Shown one piece after another: positions 1 to 12,664 of a stretch of DNA of 64,000 bases (the stretch's first letter is position 1; each line of letters begins with the position of its first letter). The notes below the pieces were generated by a model. That model made no database searches, was not told where the DNA came from, and saw only the letters and a list, made by a program, of their open reading frames with translations. The position numbers were made by a program, and so were the translations under genes. This stretch comes from Monocercomonoides exilis (Eukaryota; Preaxostyla; Oxymonadida; Polymastigidae). The DNA is taken from the NCBI GenBank assembly GCA_001643675.2, contig LSRY02000006.1:188501-252500 (forward strand), in the 5' to 3' direction.

Positions 1-2820
1 AATGCCTCTCCATCGCCTGCACCTGTACCACTTCCCCCTGCATCTCCTTTTCCATCTGCATCTGCTCCTTCTCCTTCTCCTTTCCCTCCCCGCCCTTCTT
101 CCTCTTCTTCCATTTCTTCATCCTCCTCTTCCGCTTCCACTTCATCCCACCGCACCCTCCACGTGCCGTATCGCGAGAGCAAGCTCACCCGGATGCTCAA
201 AGACAGCATCGGTGGCAACTCACTAACATCTTTCATTGCTTGCATATCGCCAGCTGATTCTTCCTTCGAAGAGACGCTCTCCACACTGCAATATGCTGCC
301 CGCGCCAGGCTCATCAAAAACACGCCCATTCAGAACATCCGCGAAGAGCAGAGCATCAACGAGGCAGTGAAGCTGAAAGAGGAAGTGGCTCTGCTTCAGC
401 AGGCGTTGCAAGAGGCGCAGGGAAAGTTGTCACTGGAAGAGCAGCTGCGGAACCAGAAGACGCAGAACCTGCATCAGGAAGAGGAGTATGTGGCGCTGAT
501 TGAGAAGTACCATGCGCTTGTGCTGGAGATGCAGGACATGCAGAGCGACTGGCTGGAGACGAAGGAGAAGTCAGCGGCTGTGGCGAGGGAGTGCCTTCGA
601 TTGAGAGAGCAGAACGACAAACTGGCAGGCGCACTGAACGAGGCGATGGATGCGATGAAAGAGGAAGGCGGTTTTGAGGCGCTGTCGAAGGGGCTGAAGG
701 AGAGGATTGTGGAGGCGCTGAGGCCGGTGGCGACGTCGATGGACTTCAGAGCAGTGGTGAAGGAGGCAGAAGAGATAAAAGGGAAGGTGAGGGAAGACAA
801 GATGAATGAGGAAGAGAGATATGAAGAGGGAATAAGAGGAGGAGTAGGAGGAGGAGGAGGGAAAAGAGAAGATGAAGAAGAGGAAGAAGAAAATTTTGGA
901 AATAGAGGCGATGGCAAAGTGAGCAGAAGAAAAGAAGAAGGAGGTGCTTATGAAGAAGAAATGATTCGAAATGAGGCAGCAAACAAACAAGGTGAAGGAG
1001 AAGATGAAAACAAAAGCAGCAGCAGAAGTCAGAGCAAAAACAAAGAAAGATCATCTTCGCCTTCTGCTGTCACTCCAAAACATCAAACAAACATGTCACG
1101 CTCTTCCTCTTCTTCCTCTTCTTCTTCTTCTATTGCTTCTTCCCCTCCTCCTCTTCTTTCTGCTCCTTCTCCTCTTGCCCCTTCTCCTTATCTTTCCACC
1201 CCTGTCTTATCACATCATCCTTACTCTTCTCCAAACCAGTTCCGCATTTCGCCTTCTTCTCCCATTTCAATCTCTTCCTCTTCTTCTTCTTCTTCTTCTT
1301 CTTCCATCTCCTCTTCCCTCTCTTCTGTCCAGTCAGGTGTCTTCTCAGCTGCATTAAGCGCAGCACAACGCCCATCCACTGCTCTTCCTTCGATGGGCAT
1401 CATCGAGTCTAACAAACCAGCCCCACTTCCTCCAATGCACCCTCGCCCTTCCACTGCTTCTTCTGTTCTTCCTTCTGCTTCTTCCTCTTCCTCTTCCTCC
1501 TCTTCTTCTTCTTCAGAAGTCCAACGCAAGTTCAAGTTCCGCCTAAGAGAAGGCAGGCTCATTCGTCATTTGGAGTCAGAACTTCACACAGCACTGCAAC
1601 AGTGTGGTGTGTTAAGAGACGAATTGTCACAGGCGAAGATGCTGTTGGAGCACGACAAAGTGATTTTTGCGAAAAAAAGCAAAGAATGCTACACGTTGCA
1701 GACAGAAAACAGGAAGCTAAAGGGAGAAGTGGAAGAGATGGCGATGGAGAAGATGGAGATGATGAAGAACGGAGGAGGAGGCGGAGGAGGCGGAGGAATA
1801 GGAGAGGAAGAGCCGAGGCTGATGTCATTGAGAAGCCAATCGCAGATTCTGAAGGAGATGATCAGAAGAGAAGAAGACGGGGATGCAGTGCTGATGGAAG
1901 GAGAAAAGCAAGATGGAGATAGAAATGGAGAAGGAAGTAATTCTTCTTCTTCTTCTTCTTCTTCTTCTTCATATTCTCCATCAACCGCAGCATCAGACAT
2001 TGCACTTCTACAAGAAGGCATAGCTCAGCTGGAAGAAGAGCGGAAGCATCTGCTTGAGGTGAATGCATCTATCGAAGAGCAGCGGGCGAAGATGGAAATG
2101 GAGATTGAACAAGAGCGAAGGCAGTTTGAGCAGCAGCAGCAGCTGTCAGAGAACGAGGTGGCTGAGCTGGCAGCGAAGATTCGGATGAAGGAGATGCTCA
2201 TCAAGAGGCTGGTGGCTGACAACAAAGAGGCGATTGAGCGGAGCCGGCAGAAGGAGAATGCGCTGAATGAGCTGGAGAAGGAGACGGCTGAGGCAAAAAG
2301 AGAGCTGGAAGAGGCGCTGAAGAGGCTGGAGACGGTGGAGATGGACAGCGCGAAGAGGACGCAGGAGACGAAGAGGCTGAGAGAGGAGTTTGCAGTGCGG
2401 ATGAAGCAGGCAGAGGCAAAGTACAACGAGCTGAAGGCGAAGATGAGCGAGGTGGAGAGGCAGAAGAGCAGAGAAGATGGGAGTGGGAGGAGGTTGGAGG
2501 CGCTGGAGAAAGAAGTAGAGCGGATGCGGATGCAGCAGTCGGTGCTGAAGGAGAAGATGAAGGAGAAGGACAGCAAAAGAGCAGAAGATGAAAGAGCATG
2601 GAGTGCTGAAATGAATGCGCTGCGGAAGAAATCGGAGCTGAGTGAGAAGAGGGCGAAGGAGCTGGAGGCAGAAAACGAGAAGCAGCGGCAGCTTTTGCAG
2701 CGGCAGGCGAGTGGAAAGAGACCGCAGCCAGCAGCAAAGCCACCAACACGGCCAAAAAGCGGGAAATTGACAAGAGGAGCGTCATTTGCGTCATCTTCAA
2801 GAAGTTCTTTGAGATCTTCC

Positions 2821-2851
<31 letters not shown>

Positions 2852-5728
2852 TTCCTCTTTCTTCTGCTGATGAGCAGTCAAAAGAAAGTAATGTTAATAT
2901 TTCTGTTGCTGGGAAGTCGATTGAAGTGGCCGAAAGAAAGAAGAAAGAGAAGCTGCGAAGCAATTCTTCTCCTCGTCTGCTGAGAAGATCAGGCATTTCA
3001 ATACAAAACTCATTGAACACATCATCTTCTTCTTCCTCCTCCTCATCATCATCATCTTCTTCTTCTTCTTCTCCTTCATCTCATATATCTCATTCATCAT
3101 CATCGTCTTCATTGTCTCCACTTCAGACACCTCGTAGCACTTCAACTTCATCTCGATTCACTTCTGTTCTGCAATTGCTCAGCAGACTCACTTCATCCGA
3201 TGCAAATGGCATTCCACGCACATCTCAAAATACAAATGATGTTTCTTCTTCTTCTTCTTCTTCTTCTTCTTCTTCTTCTTCCAATTCATCTTCATCTTCA
3301 CGTTTGCCTTCTTCTGTTTCTTCAAATCCTCCAGCATCTTCTTCCTCCTCCTCTTCTTCTCTTCTATCCACCTTCGCCACCACCCAGCAGCTGTCCTCTC
3401 TTTCTGTTCCTCAGCTGCAGTCAGCCATAAACGAAGCCCAGAAGCAACTAAAAGCAGCAGAAAGCGACAGAATTCAGCTGGCTGAACAACAAGGCGAAAA
3501 CGAGCTCAAAACAGCAAGGCGAATCGAGTCAATCAGAAAAGAGAAGGCAAAAAATGAGGCGACGCTGGGGCAGGCAGAAGATCGCATCATCAAACTGGAG
3601 GAGAAGAAGAAGAAAGGGAAGGCAGGAGTGGAGAGCCAGGAGTTTGAGCAGCTGCTGGCGAAGCTGCGGGTGTTGAGGACGAAGCTGCTGGAGGAAGTGG
3701 CGATGCTGTCGAACCAGCTGGAGGAGGCAGTGGCTGAGCAAGAGTTTGAGACGAAGCATGTGGCAGACCAGCTGGAGGCGGTGGAGGCGACGATTGCGCA
3801 CAAGAAGAAGACGCTGGGAAGGCTGGAGCAGAGGCTGGCTGAGGCGATGAAGACGAAGAAGGAAGGAATTGCATCACAATTGAAAAGCCCATCAATCAGA
3901 AACACAACAAGACAGATGCAAATGCAAATGCAGAGCCAGAGCCAGAATTCGTTTCAGATTCCATTTCATTCTTCTTCTCAGCCGCAGCTGCTGTCATCAG
4001 CCGAACAAGAAGAGGGGGCATTCAAAGAGGAAGAGGCAGATGTGTTCCGTCTGATGAGCCAGCTGTCGCAGAGGGAGATGGAAGAAGTCTCAAAACAGGC
4101 AATTCACAGAGCATCACAACTGGCTGTGCAGCTGAGCGAGGCGGAGCAGAAGAGGAAGGAGGTGTGAAGAAAGAAGGGGGAGGAGGTGGGGAAATGAAAT
4201 TATTGTGAACTTTATTTTTTTTAGCATTAAATGAAGATTGTGAATTGATTGAGAAGGGATCAGAATATCTTTGCTTTCTTGTTTATTTATTTATTTTTCC
4301 TCTTTTATTTCATTTATAACCATTTCTTCATTTTCCTTTTTATTTTTCCTCTTTCCTCTTTTTTTTTCATCCATTCAGGCGGAAGCATCGTTACAAGAGC
4401 TGAAAGAGAGCGCAGATCGTCTTGCAGCTGATTTGCAGCGTCTTCAAAGCGAAAACGACAGGAAAACAGTTGAACTGAATAAAGTTGAAGAATCTTTGAA
4501 AAAGGAGAAAGAGAAGGAAAAAGAGAAAGAGAAAGAGAAAGAAGAAGGAAATGTCAATCTCAAAATTCCTTCCTCTTTTTCTTCCTCTTCTTCTTCCTCC
4601 TCTTCCTCTTCAGCAGCAGCAGCAGCAGAGGAGCAGCTCCGTAAGCAATCGCAAGACATCTCACAGCTTCTGTCTCTTCTGAAGCACAAGGACGATGAAA
4701 GAGGGCGGATGGAAGAGAGAGAAGTGGAAATGAAGCGGACGATGAAGCAGATGAAGACGAAGATGACAGAGCTGCTTGGTTTAATAGACGATGGGCGCAA
4801 AGCGAAGGAGGCGATTAGCAGAGAGAACGAAGAGCTCAAAAGGGAAATGGCAAATCTGAAGCAGTTTTTGGGGCAGCAGCATCGGGTGGAGACGGTGAGG
4901 ATGTCGAGGAAGAGCTTAAAACCGCTAAAAGGAGAAGGAGAAGAAAGAGAAGAAAGAAAAGAAAGAGAAGAAAGAGAAGAAAGAGAAGAAAGAGAAGAAA
5001 GAGGAAGAGAACGAAAAGGAGAAAGAGAAAGAGAAAGAGAAAGAGAAGAAGAAGAGCATTTTGCGGTGACAGAGTCGCAGCCGTTTATTCCTTCGCATTT
5101 GGTGAAGTTGGCACACCAACAATTGGGAAGAGCCTCAAAAGAAGAGAACAGCAGAACAAAAACAACTTTTTCAACAAACTCATCATTCATCCCAACTCAA
5201 CAGCATTTGGCATCTGCTTCTTCTTCTTCTTCTTCTTCTTCTTCTTCTCCACAGGCAGCTCTTCCTTCTTCTTCTTCCTCTGGTTCGGTTTCTTCTGTTG
5301 AATCATCCTTCTGCTATGCAAATCCTTCATCTTCTTCTTCCTCCTCCTCTTCCTCTTCTTCTTCTTCACTTCCTTCTCTTCTTCAGAATGAAGATACAAC
5401 CAACGATATTGAGCCTCAACGCCAGTTCGCTCGCACTTCGATGCCTGCATTCACATTCACTCCTGTTCATTCATCTCCTCCTCCTCCTCCTCCTCCTCTT
5501 TCTGTGCCTTCTTCTTCTTCCTCTTCCTCTTCCTCTTCCTCTTCCTCTTCCTCTCCTTCTTCTTCTTCCATTTCTCCGATTGCCCATTCTCCACAGCCAG
5601 TTTCGCCTTCGATGCAGTTTGTCTTCCCTCTTTTGCCTTCTCTTCGAAGTTCTCAGTCGCATTTTGGGCAGAACGACACAATTGCAAATGAGCAAAGCAT
5701 CCGATACGAAGGAATGGGAGAAGAAGAA

Positions 5729-5762
<34 letters not shown>

Positions 5763-5935
5763 ACAATGAAGCCAATGAAGGAGCAAGAAGAAGAGAAAGG
5801 TTTTATGATGATGAGGAGGAGGAAGAAGAAGAAGAGGACAATCATGTGCTCGATGAAGGAAATGGCGCAAGAGTGATCCATTTGAAGAGAAGCGACAGCG
5901 ACGAGGAGTTTGATGAGTCGATGAGCGAAAGATGA
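1..5935 (+). CDS. Kinesin motor protein (kinesin-4/KIF21-like), 5' truncated
   Basis: Two exons are visible: 1-4161 and 4379-5935. The intron at 4162-4378 (GTGTGA...TTCAG, phase 0) removes an in-frame stop. The frame is open from base 1, so most of the motor domain lies outside the window. The first recognisable motif, [19 protein letters not shown], followed by [21 protein letters not shown] and ARLIKN, is the L12/alpha5/neck end of a kinesin motor and looks most like kinesin-4 (KIF4/KIF21). A Pro/Ser/Ala-rich stretch of about 50 residues lies immediately before it, where alpha4 normally leads straight into L12. The rest (about 1,850 residues) alternates long Glu/Lys-rich coiled coil, which would dimerise, with many serine runs, and ends in acidic runs near 5725-5840. 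It should be a plus-end microtubule motor; the cargo is unknown. The family is certain, the class tentative, and the intron well supported because it joins two heptad-rich segments. Confidence 0.9.
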
Positions 5936-6713
5936 ATGTTTGCAGATGAAAAAAGAAAAAATTAAGATGGAATTTGAAATGATATTAATCTTTTTCTTGT
6001 TGAAGTCTTGTTCTGATTGATGAAGATTTGGAATGATACTTTCATTAAAAACGTATTGAAATCTGAAGAAATGAAAGAAGATATTACTGCTTGGCACAGG
6101 AAAGCAGAATCAGAAGGAGAACAAGGCCATGATAGTTTGTGTCACATTATGATTTCAAAGCAAGCTCTTGAATCAATAACACGTTTTTCACATTGAGAAT
6201 TCTCAATTGACAGATTTCAAAACATATTCAAAAAAAAATTGAAATTGTTTAAAATTTTTGCTTTATCAAATTCAACGCTTTGAATTCTCAATAATCTTAT
6301 ATCTATATTGAAGAATTGTCTTCAAAAAAAATATCATATTCTCACAGTTATTTTCAGAAAAATTGATTCAGAAAGTAAACAATTTCTCCAAATTTTTTAA
6401 AATCAGTTTTTTCTTTTGACTTTGGAAAAACACATATTGGCTCATTACTTACAATCACCACAAATTACACTTGAAGATATTTCATAAATCCACACGAAAT
6501 TCGCATTGGTGCATCCATCAGTCAATGAAAGATTCGATCTGAACAATTATTGCATAATTTTTAACATTCAATTTGAATATTTTTATTAAATAAGGATTTT
6601 ATCGTGTGCAATCTTTTTGAATCTTGTTTAATATTTAGCTTATATTTTTGAAATTGTGCTTTTTGTATTTTCAGAGCATTTATTTTGACTTTTCAAGCAT
6701 CTTTAAATTAAAA
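5936..6713. other. Intergenic, no gene seen
   Basis: AT-rich spacer between the kinesin stop and the next ATG. I see no ORF with coding character, no tRNA and no obvious repeat. A TTTTCAG at about 6668-6674 could be the acceptor of an intron in the 5' untranslated region of the downstream gene; this is speculative. Confidence 0.6.
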
Positions 6714-9700
6714 ATGGCATATCTTTCTCAAGAGGAGCAAATGGATCAACTTAAGTTGGACATGCAAAAATTAATTACTCAACATGAAATAGAAATTGGA
6801 AATTCAAAAGCAAGGATTGATGAACTTCGTTCAAAACTTAAACAAGAGCAAAATGCTCACAACGAAACACGAGCATTATATCTTGATCAATGTCGTTTGA
6901 TTGAATCATTGCAGGAACAGCTTCGTCAAGCACAGCAGGATGTACGCAAAGTTGAGCAAAAAATGCAAAAAGAAGAACAAGAAAGTACAAATGCTGTTGC
7001 AAAATTTTCTGCTCTTCAGGGGAAACTTACAGACATGGAAAACGAAATTTCTCAACTTAAAGATCAACTTGAAGTAGCTCAAACTAATGAAAGAGCGTAT
7101 ATGAAGGAAAAGATGGAAATTAATGAGAAGTGCAGAGAGATAATAATGTCATTGGAAAAAGAGAAGGAGACACGCTCTCAGATTGAGTTGAATATGGAAA
7201 TAATTGGAAGAGAAAGAGAACGGGATCAAGAAAAACTAAACTCTCTCTTGAATGAGAAAACAAATCTCAATCGGGAAGTATCTGATCTCAAAAAAGCAAA
7301 TCAAGAGTTGGTTATGAAAGAAAGAGATAGGATTCTTCAAATCTCACAAGAAAATGAAAAAGAAGCCGACTACATGAACCGCATTCAGGAATTGGAGAGA
7401 GCACTGCGTGATGAAAAGGACCAACGCTCACTTGAAACGACACAATATCTTTCTTCAATGGGAGAAGTTCATGAAAGAGCAGAAAAAGAAGCAGTTGATC
7501 ATGCAGCAGCGATTGCACGAATAAAAGAAGAAAATGCAGAAGCCATTCGCGCCATGGAGGAGCAAGCAAAGCGCAAAGAGGCCGAGTTAGCAGCGCAAAT
7601 AGAACAAAAAGTAGCAGATGAGCGGCGGAGGCACGAAAAGCAGCTTGAGGAGGAACGGGCAGCTGCGAAGGAAAGAGAAGAAGCTGCACAAAGAGAGCTG
7701 CAGAGTCGCGTGCTTGCTGTGCAGACAGAGGCAAGTCGTGTGCTGTACGCAAAGGAGGACGAAGTGAAGCTGAAAGAGGAAGAGACAATGAAGCAGCTGA
7801 ATGAAATAGAAGGGAAATATCGCTCTGAACTGGAACAAGCAACGAATGATTTCCAAAGGAAATTGAATGAAAACAATGAAGCTGTAAAGAAAGAAAGAAA
7901 AGAATTTGAAGAGAAATTAAAGCAGACTGAAGAAGCTGCGAAGCAAACGATTGAAAGTTTAACAGCTCAAAACAATGAAAGAATCAAAGAAATGGAAATA
8001 AATGCACAAAAATATCAATCTATGTTAAATGCATTGAAAGAAGAAAAGGACAAAGAAATAGAAAAAATGAATGAGGAATTGAGTGCATCCAAAAAGGAGA
8101 ATGAAGCTAATCTCAGAAAAATGAATGACGAATTGCAAAAAAGAGAAGAGGAAATATCAAAGAGGAAAGAAGAAGAAATATCACAACTGAAAAGCGAGCT
8201 TTCAGAAATGAAAGCGAAACGGGCCGAAGAAAGAGAGAAAGCTGGTGAAGAGCAGCGGAACATTTTGGAGGAGCAGAGAAAACTGTGGAAGGATCAATTT
8301 ATGGCACTTAACAGAGATCATGAAGAAGAAAAAGAGATGTTGCTGAAAGAGGAACGAGAGAAAGAGAAGAGGAGAAGAGAAAGAGAAGAGAAGATGACGA
8401 ACGAGCGAGAAGAAAAGATGAAAGCGAGGATAAATGCACTCGAAGATCAACTCAGAGAAAGTGAAGGTAGCCGGAATGAGTATGAAAGGAATGTGAAAAA
8501 CGAATTTGAGAGGAAGTTGAGAGAGCTCAACCAGCACTGGGAATCTGAACTGAGAGCGACAGAAGCCAAATGGAAGGATCATTCAGCGTCGATTGAGAAG
8601 CACTTCACTGCAGAAAAGGAAAAGCTGACAGAAGACATGGAGAGCGAAAGAGCGAACTCGCAGCTGATGAAAAAGTCAGCAGAAGAGGCAGCAAGAAGGG
8701 AGCAACAGATGAAAGAAGGGATGGAGAAGATAAACGAAGAGTGGAAGGCGGCTGTGAGAGAAAGAGAGGCAGAGATCGAAAGATTGAAGCAGAGATTCTC
8801 GAAGGAAAAGGAGACAACAGAAGTGATCGTCAGAGAGAAAATGGCGCAAATGGAGAATGCGCAAAAAGTGGCTGCAGAAGAGCTGAGAAGAGAACTGGAC
8901 ATGAAAAGGGAGGAGTTGGGGCAAAAAGATTTGTTCATCCAACAATTAAAACAGCAGGTTTGAGTAATGGAATTATTTTCCTTTTTTATTCTTTTTTTAT
9001 TCATTTATTAATTAAAATGAATATGCGAATGGATTTTCGTTCATGTAGAATGAGGCAGAGCGTGAGCAAAGCAAACAATACATTTCACAGATAAAGTCTC
9101 AAGCAGCTGTTGAGCAGCAGCTGAGGGACGAAACAATCAGAGAGATGAAGACTCAGATGGATGCTTTGATGAGAGGAGAGGATATTTCACATGGTGTGTG
9201 GTCTTGGGGGGAAATTTTTAAGTGAACAATAATTTTCATAATACGCACTTTTTATGAAATATTTGAGGCTATTGAAATTGTTTAACTATTTAAATAAAAG
9301 AAAAATGACACAGAAATTTTTGCATTGTTAATTTAGCATCGTTTATTTTAGAGAAAAATTGTATTGTAAGTTTTAGAAATTGAATAAAAAGAATATTTGT
9401 TATTTTATTTTTTAATAAATCATGTTTCATTATTTGATTCATTTCTTATGATGTTTCGTTTCTCTTTCATTCAACGGTTTTCTTTTTCAATCAGCTCCTT
9501 CTGTTTCATATCCCTCTGGATCTTCTGTATTTCCTTCACCGGGAAAAAGTACAATTTCATCCTATCAGCAAGGCCTTCCCCCTCCGCCATCATATGTTTG
9601 TATTGCTTTTCAAAGAAAATACGAATTTTATTTATTTTTTAACATTAACATTTGAAATCTGTTTATTTTTTCTTCATTCTCCAGAATGATGACGATATTC

Positions 9701-10593
9701 AGGCAAAATATAAAGAAAGACTGGAAGAGTTGGAAGAAGTGCTACAGACAATCAAGCAGCAAATGGATCGAGATGAAGAAGATGAAAGAGATGAAAGAGA
9801 AAGAGATCTTCAAATTTATGAAAGAATCGGAGATGGCAGAGCAATGAAAGAGATTAAAGAAGATAAAGAAGAAAACTACGATGACGAAAACGACTCTGAT
9901 GATGAAAGAAGAAGCAGAAGTGGAGTGAAAGCAAACATCAAAAATCCTAAACAGTCAAATGATGGTAGAGAAATGTATCAAACCAGGGCAACAAATGCGA
10001 TGCAGTTAACTCCTCCTTCAAATCCAACATCTTTTTCAACTCCTTCGTCTTCTTTTCCTCCACCTTCAAATTCTGGATTGTACACACCATATTTCACTAC
10101 ACTGCCACAGTCCATTTCATTATTCCCACAAAAACCACAAACAATTGAAGCAGAGCAGCAAGGAACGATGCAATACGCTCTTCTTCCTCCTCCGCCAAAT
10201 ATGATGGCTTCGAATTTGACAACTCCTAATTACATTACACAACAACCTGTCTATGCAATTGCGATGCCACATCTTTCATCAAATCCATCTGCTTCGTTTT
10301 CTTCTTTGCAGTCCACTCCACTTTCATCAACACCTTCTTCTGAAAAGCCAAAAACCACAGGAATTGAATACGAGCCTTTATTTCAATCATCAAAGCAGAA
10401 AAATGTAGAAAAAACACCCAATTTGCCTGCTTCATCGTCTTCACTTCAACACCCGCGCTCATCTTCATCGTCATTGTCAAATAAAAGGCAAAAGACACCT
10501 TCTTCAGCTCGCTCAGTTGGAAATTTATCTTCAAGGAAACAGCCTCAATTAAAGAAAAAAACATTGAAACAAACCCCAAGGATTTCTGGTTGA
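6714..10593 (+). CDS. Long coiled-coil protein, unknown function
   Basis: Four exons: 6714-8957, 9049-9193, 9495-9595 and 9685-10593. They are joined by GT-AG introns with donors GTTTGA, GTGTGT and GTTTGT. Phases fit at every junction and each intron contains an in-frame stop, giving 1,132 residues. The start is ATG at 6714 (MAYLSQEEQMDQL); the frame is open further upstream, but that region looks like untranslated or intron sequence. Residues 1 to about 795 are almost uninterrupted Glu/Lys/Arg/Gln coiled coil. The third exon encodes a short Pro/Ser/Gly linker. The last 300 residues start with an acidic helix and become a Ser/Pro/Thr-rich disordered tail ending in a basic patch (KKKTLKQTPRISG). 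The architecture suggests a cytoskeletal or scaffold protein. I do not recognise the family. Confidence 0.85.
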
Positions 10594-10639
10594 CCAAAAA
10601 ATGAAATAGTATGTCAAGTTTTGATTGTCAAATTCAATA

Positions 10640-10855
10640 ATTTCCAAAATATCACCCATTCTGTAATTGTTGTATTATTTTCAATTTTTCATAAATTGAT
10701 TGCGAACAAAATGCAGATCAAAATAAAAATTTGCGTTTTTTGAGGATCACTTAGTCTAGTGGTATGATTGGGTAGAATTTGGTCTATCAAGCATTGATGA
10801 TTTATCGATGATCTTTCCAGGTCGAAGGTTCGATTCCTTCAGTGATTCTCTTTTT
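10640..10855 (+). repeat. Inverted repeat copy 1 (tRNA-like gene plus upstream flank)
   Basis: About 100 bp upstream of the tRNA-like gene, the gene itself and its T-run are repeated in opposite orientation at 16485-16699. The best-conserved flank is GATTGCGAACAAAATGCAG followed by ATCAAAATAAAAATTTGCG. Similarity outside these blocks is visibly lower, so the duplication is not recent. The two copies bracket the palindromic repeat and the AARSD1 gene. Confidence 0.75.
10745..10848 (+). tRNA. Intron-containing tRNA-like gene, anticodon uncertain
   Basis: The acceptor strands GATCACT (10745-10751) and AGTGATT (10841-10847) pair over 7 bp with one G-U. The D arm carries an A box (TAGTCTAGTGG), and the T arm GAAGG-TTCGATT-CCTTC contains a perfect B box (GGTTCGATTCC). 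A TTTTT run at 10851 would terminate RNA polymerase III. The total of 104 nt implies an insert of about 30 nt in the anticodon region. The anticodon stem is poor: GGGTA opposite TTTCC gives two G-C pairs, a G-U and a mismatch. No loop has a convincing U33. The D arm resembles tRNA-Pro, and a TGG lies nearby, but the isotype cannot be assigned. It may be a functional tRNA with an odd intron, a pseudogene, or a tRNA-derived repeat. Confidence 0.6.
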
Positions 10856-11521
10856 GAACTTTTATATGATCAATTTTTATTTCAATTTATTTTCCTTTTT
10901 TTTTTTCTAATTTGGAACAAAATAACTTCGCTTTGCTCATGCAATGAGTGAGTAATTCAAATTAAAAGGACAAAACATATGATTAGCTTTGGGGTAACTA
11001 TGTAATCGCATATTAAAATTTGATCTTTTCAGAAATTATCCATTGTTAGAAATAATTTCATTTATATGCAAACAAAAAATGTCTTGATTGCTATTTCGCG
11101 CATTTTTTGTGCATTTTTGACAAATAAACTTTTATTAGGTGTTTGAATATCCATTATTCACTATTCAGTTATTTTTCTTTTGTTTTTCTATTATTGATTG
11201 ATTATAATGTTGAAAACTATTGAAATATTACTAATAGCTCGTGTCTAAAATTGCTGCATACACATATACTATATTAGAAAATAAAAATATTGATTATTTC
11301 TTCTCTCGCTGTTTTTTTTTTTTTTTTTCCATTAATGACTTTCACGTATTTTTCATTTTAAAGAAAATGAATATTTTATTGTTAATATTTCTCTTTATTA
11401 TGACTTAAAAGATGAATGGTCGAAAAAACCAAAAAATTACATGTGTGAATTTTTTTGAAATCTTATTTTTTCTTTCAAAAATTTCGAACCGAAATTTTGA
11501 CATGAATATAAACGATTTCAC

Positions 11522-11772
11522 ACATGGGTGATTCTTTTTGAAAAGTCACAAATGTTTAATTTTCAAATACTTCAAAATTTTCATATTTTGCTAAATATAT
11601 TGTTAGCAAATATCAAATTTAACTTTAATAGAATCTATTCCTTGAAAATGTTATTTCAAACATTCTTGAGGAGATTTGTGAGCTGAAACAGAAATATGAG
11701 CAAAATATGAAATTTTTGATTTATTTGAAAATTAAACATTTGCGACTTTTCAAAAAGAATCACCCACATGAA
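11522..11772 (+). repeat. Short TIR element A, left copy
   Basis: A roughly 250-bp unit begins GGGTGATTCTTTTTGAAAAG and ends with the inverse of the same sequence (CTTTTCAAAAAGAATCACCC). The terminal inverted repeats run for about 45 bp (on through a CAAATGTTTAATTTTCAAAT block). A mirror-image copy sits at 13115-13366. There is no coding capacity. It is MITE-like; no transposase is present in the window. Confidence 0.65.
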
Positions 11773-11940
11773 AGAAAAATGGCTTATTTGAGGCATCTCC
11801 GTCTTAGAAAAAGCAAAAACATTTGTTTTTTTAAACAATTGTGATAGTTGTTGCATTTGATTTCAAAAGGTTTTCCCAATGACAAACAACATTTAATAAA
11901 AACAACACCTCGAAAAAAGTTATGATTTCAAAAATAATTG

Positions 11941-12222
11941 CCCACACGGAGTGAAAATATTTTGTTTCAGGCATTTTCATTGAAAAATTATGCACTTTTC
12001 ATTAACATTTTGAATTCAAAAAACACAATAAAAATGAGACCATTTTTTGACGTTCGTGAAATGCTCCAATTCCTTTTGTTTTTATTTCAATGAAGCCTGT
12101 TTTCGGATATGAAAATCAAAAAATTTTTTGAAATTTGTGAAAGTGATATTAAGTTACGAGTGAAACTATTTTTAGTGATTTAAGCAAAAAAAGCATGAAA
12201 GTCCGTATTTTCCCCCACACAG
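11941..12222 (-). repeat. Element B, copy 1 (about 280 bp)
   Basis: A 282-bp unit with imperfect terminal inverted repeats (GTGTGGGGGAAAATAC at one end, related CCCACACGGAGTGAAAATA at the other). It is homologous through its length to 12665-12946 (mirror copy) and to 53038-53316 at the centre of the giant palindrome. Landmark blocks shared by all three are ATATCCG.AAACAGGC and TTTCACGAA.GTCAAAAAA. It is non-coding. Confidence 0.7.
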
Positions 12223-12317
12223 TGTATTATCATTATCTGTCTTAATCATATTTTTCGTTTTGCCAATTTTTTTCACCTCTTTTTCTTTCATTTTCCATCG
12301 TATGCAATCACAGGGCA

Positions 12318-12573
12318 TAATATGTCTAAATTTTTTTGAAAAGTTCCTTTTGTTTAATTTTCAAATTAAATAAAAATTTCATATTTCAATCAAATTTTCG
12401 TTTCCACTCACCAACTTTCACCAGTTTGTAAAATTTCACATGGTCAAGATTTTGTTTTCATGACAACGAATTTTGGAAAGTGGGAACAAAAATTTGATAG
12501 AAATATGACATTTTTATTTTATTTGAAAATTAAACAAAAGGAACTTTTCAAAAAAATTTAGACATATTATGCC
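12318..12573. repeat. Central inverted-repeat element of the small palindrome
   Basis: Starts GCATAATATGTCTAAATTT and ends with its inverse, with inverted repeats of about 80 bp. The inner part (TTTTTTTGAAAAGTTCCTTT then GTTTAATTTTCAAAT) is a diverged version of the element A terminus. The unit forms the turn of the palindrome. Confidence 0.65.
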
Positions 12574-12664
12574 CTGTGATTGCATACGATGGAAAATGAA
12601 AGAAAAAGAGGTGAAAAAAATTGGCAAAACGAAAAATATGATTAAGACAGATAATGATAATACA

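Noticed and set aside
474-5870. Many long Ser-, Leu- or Arg-rich frames opposite the kinesin and other low-complexity genes
   Set aside because: Shadows created by TCT/GAA-type repeats in the real coding frame.
6648-6713. Upstream alternative start of the coiled-coil gene
   Set aside because: The added residues are hydrophobic and A/T-driven and include a TTTTCAG acceptor-like site; ATG 6714 fits better.
10745-10848. Assignment as tRNA-Pro(UGG)
   Set aside because: The D arm resembles tRNA-Pro and TTTGG occurs in copy 1, but the stem does not pair and copy 2 lacks it.
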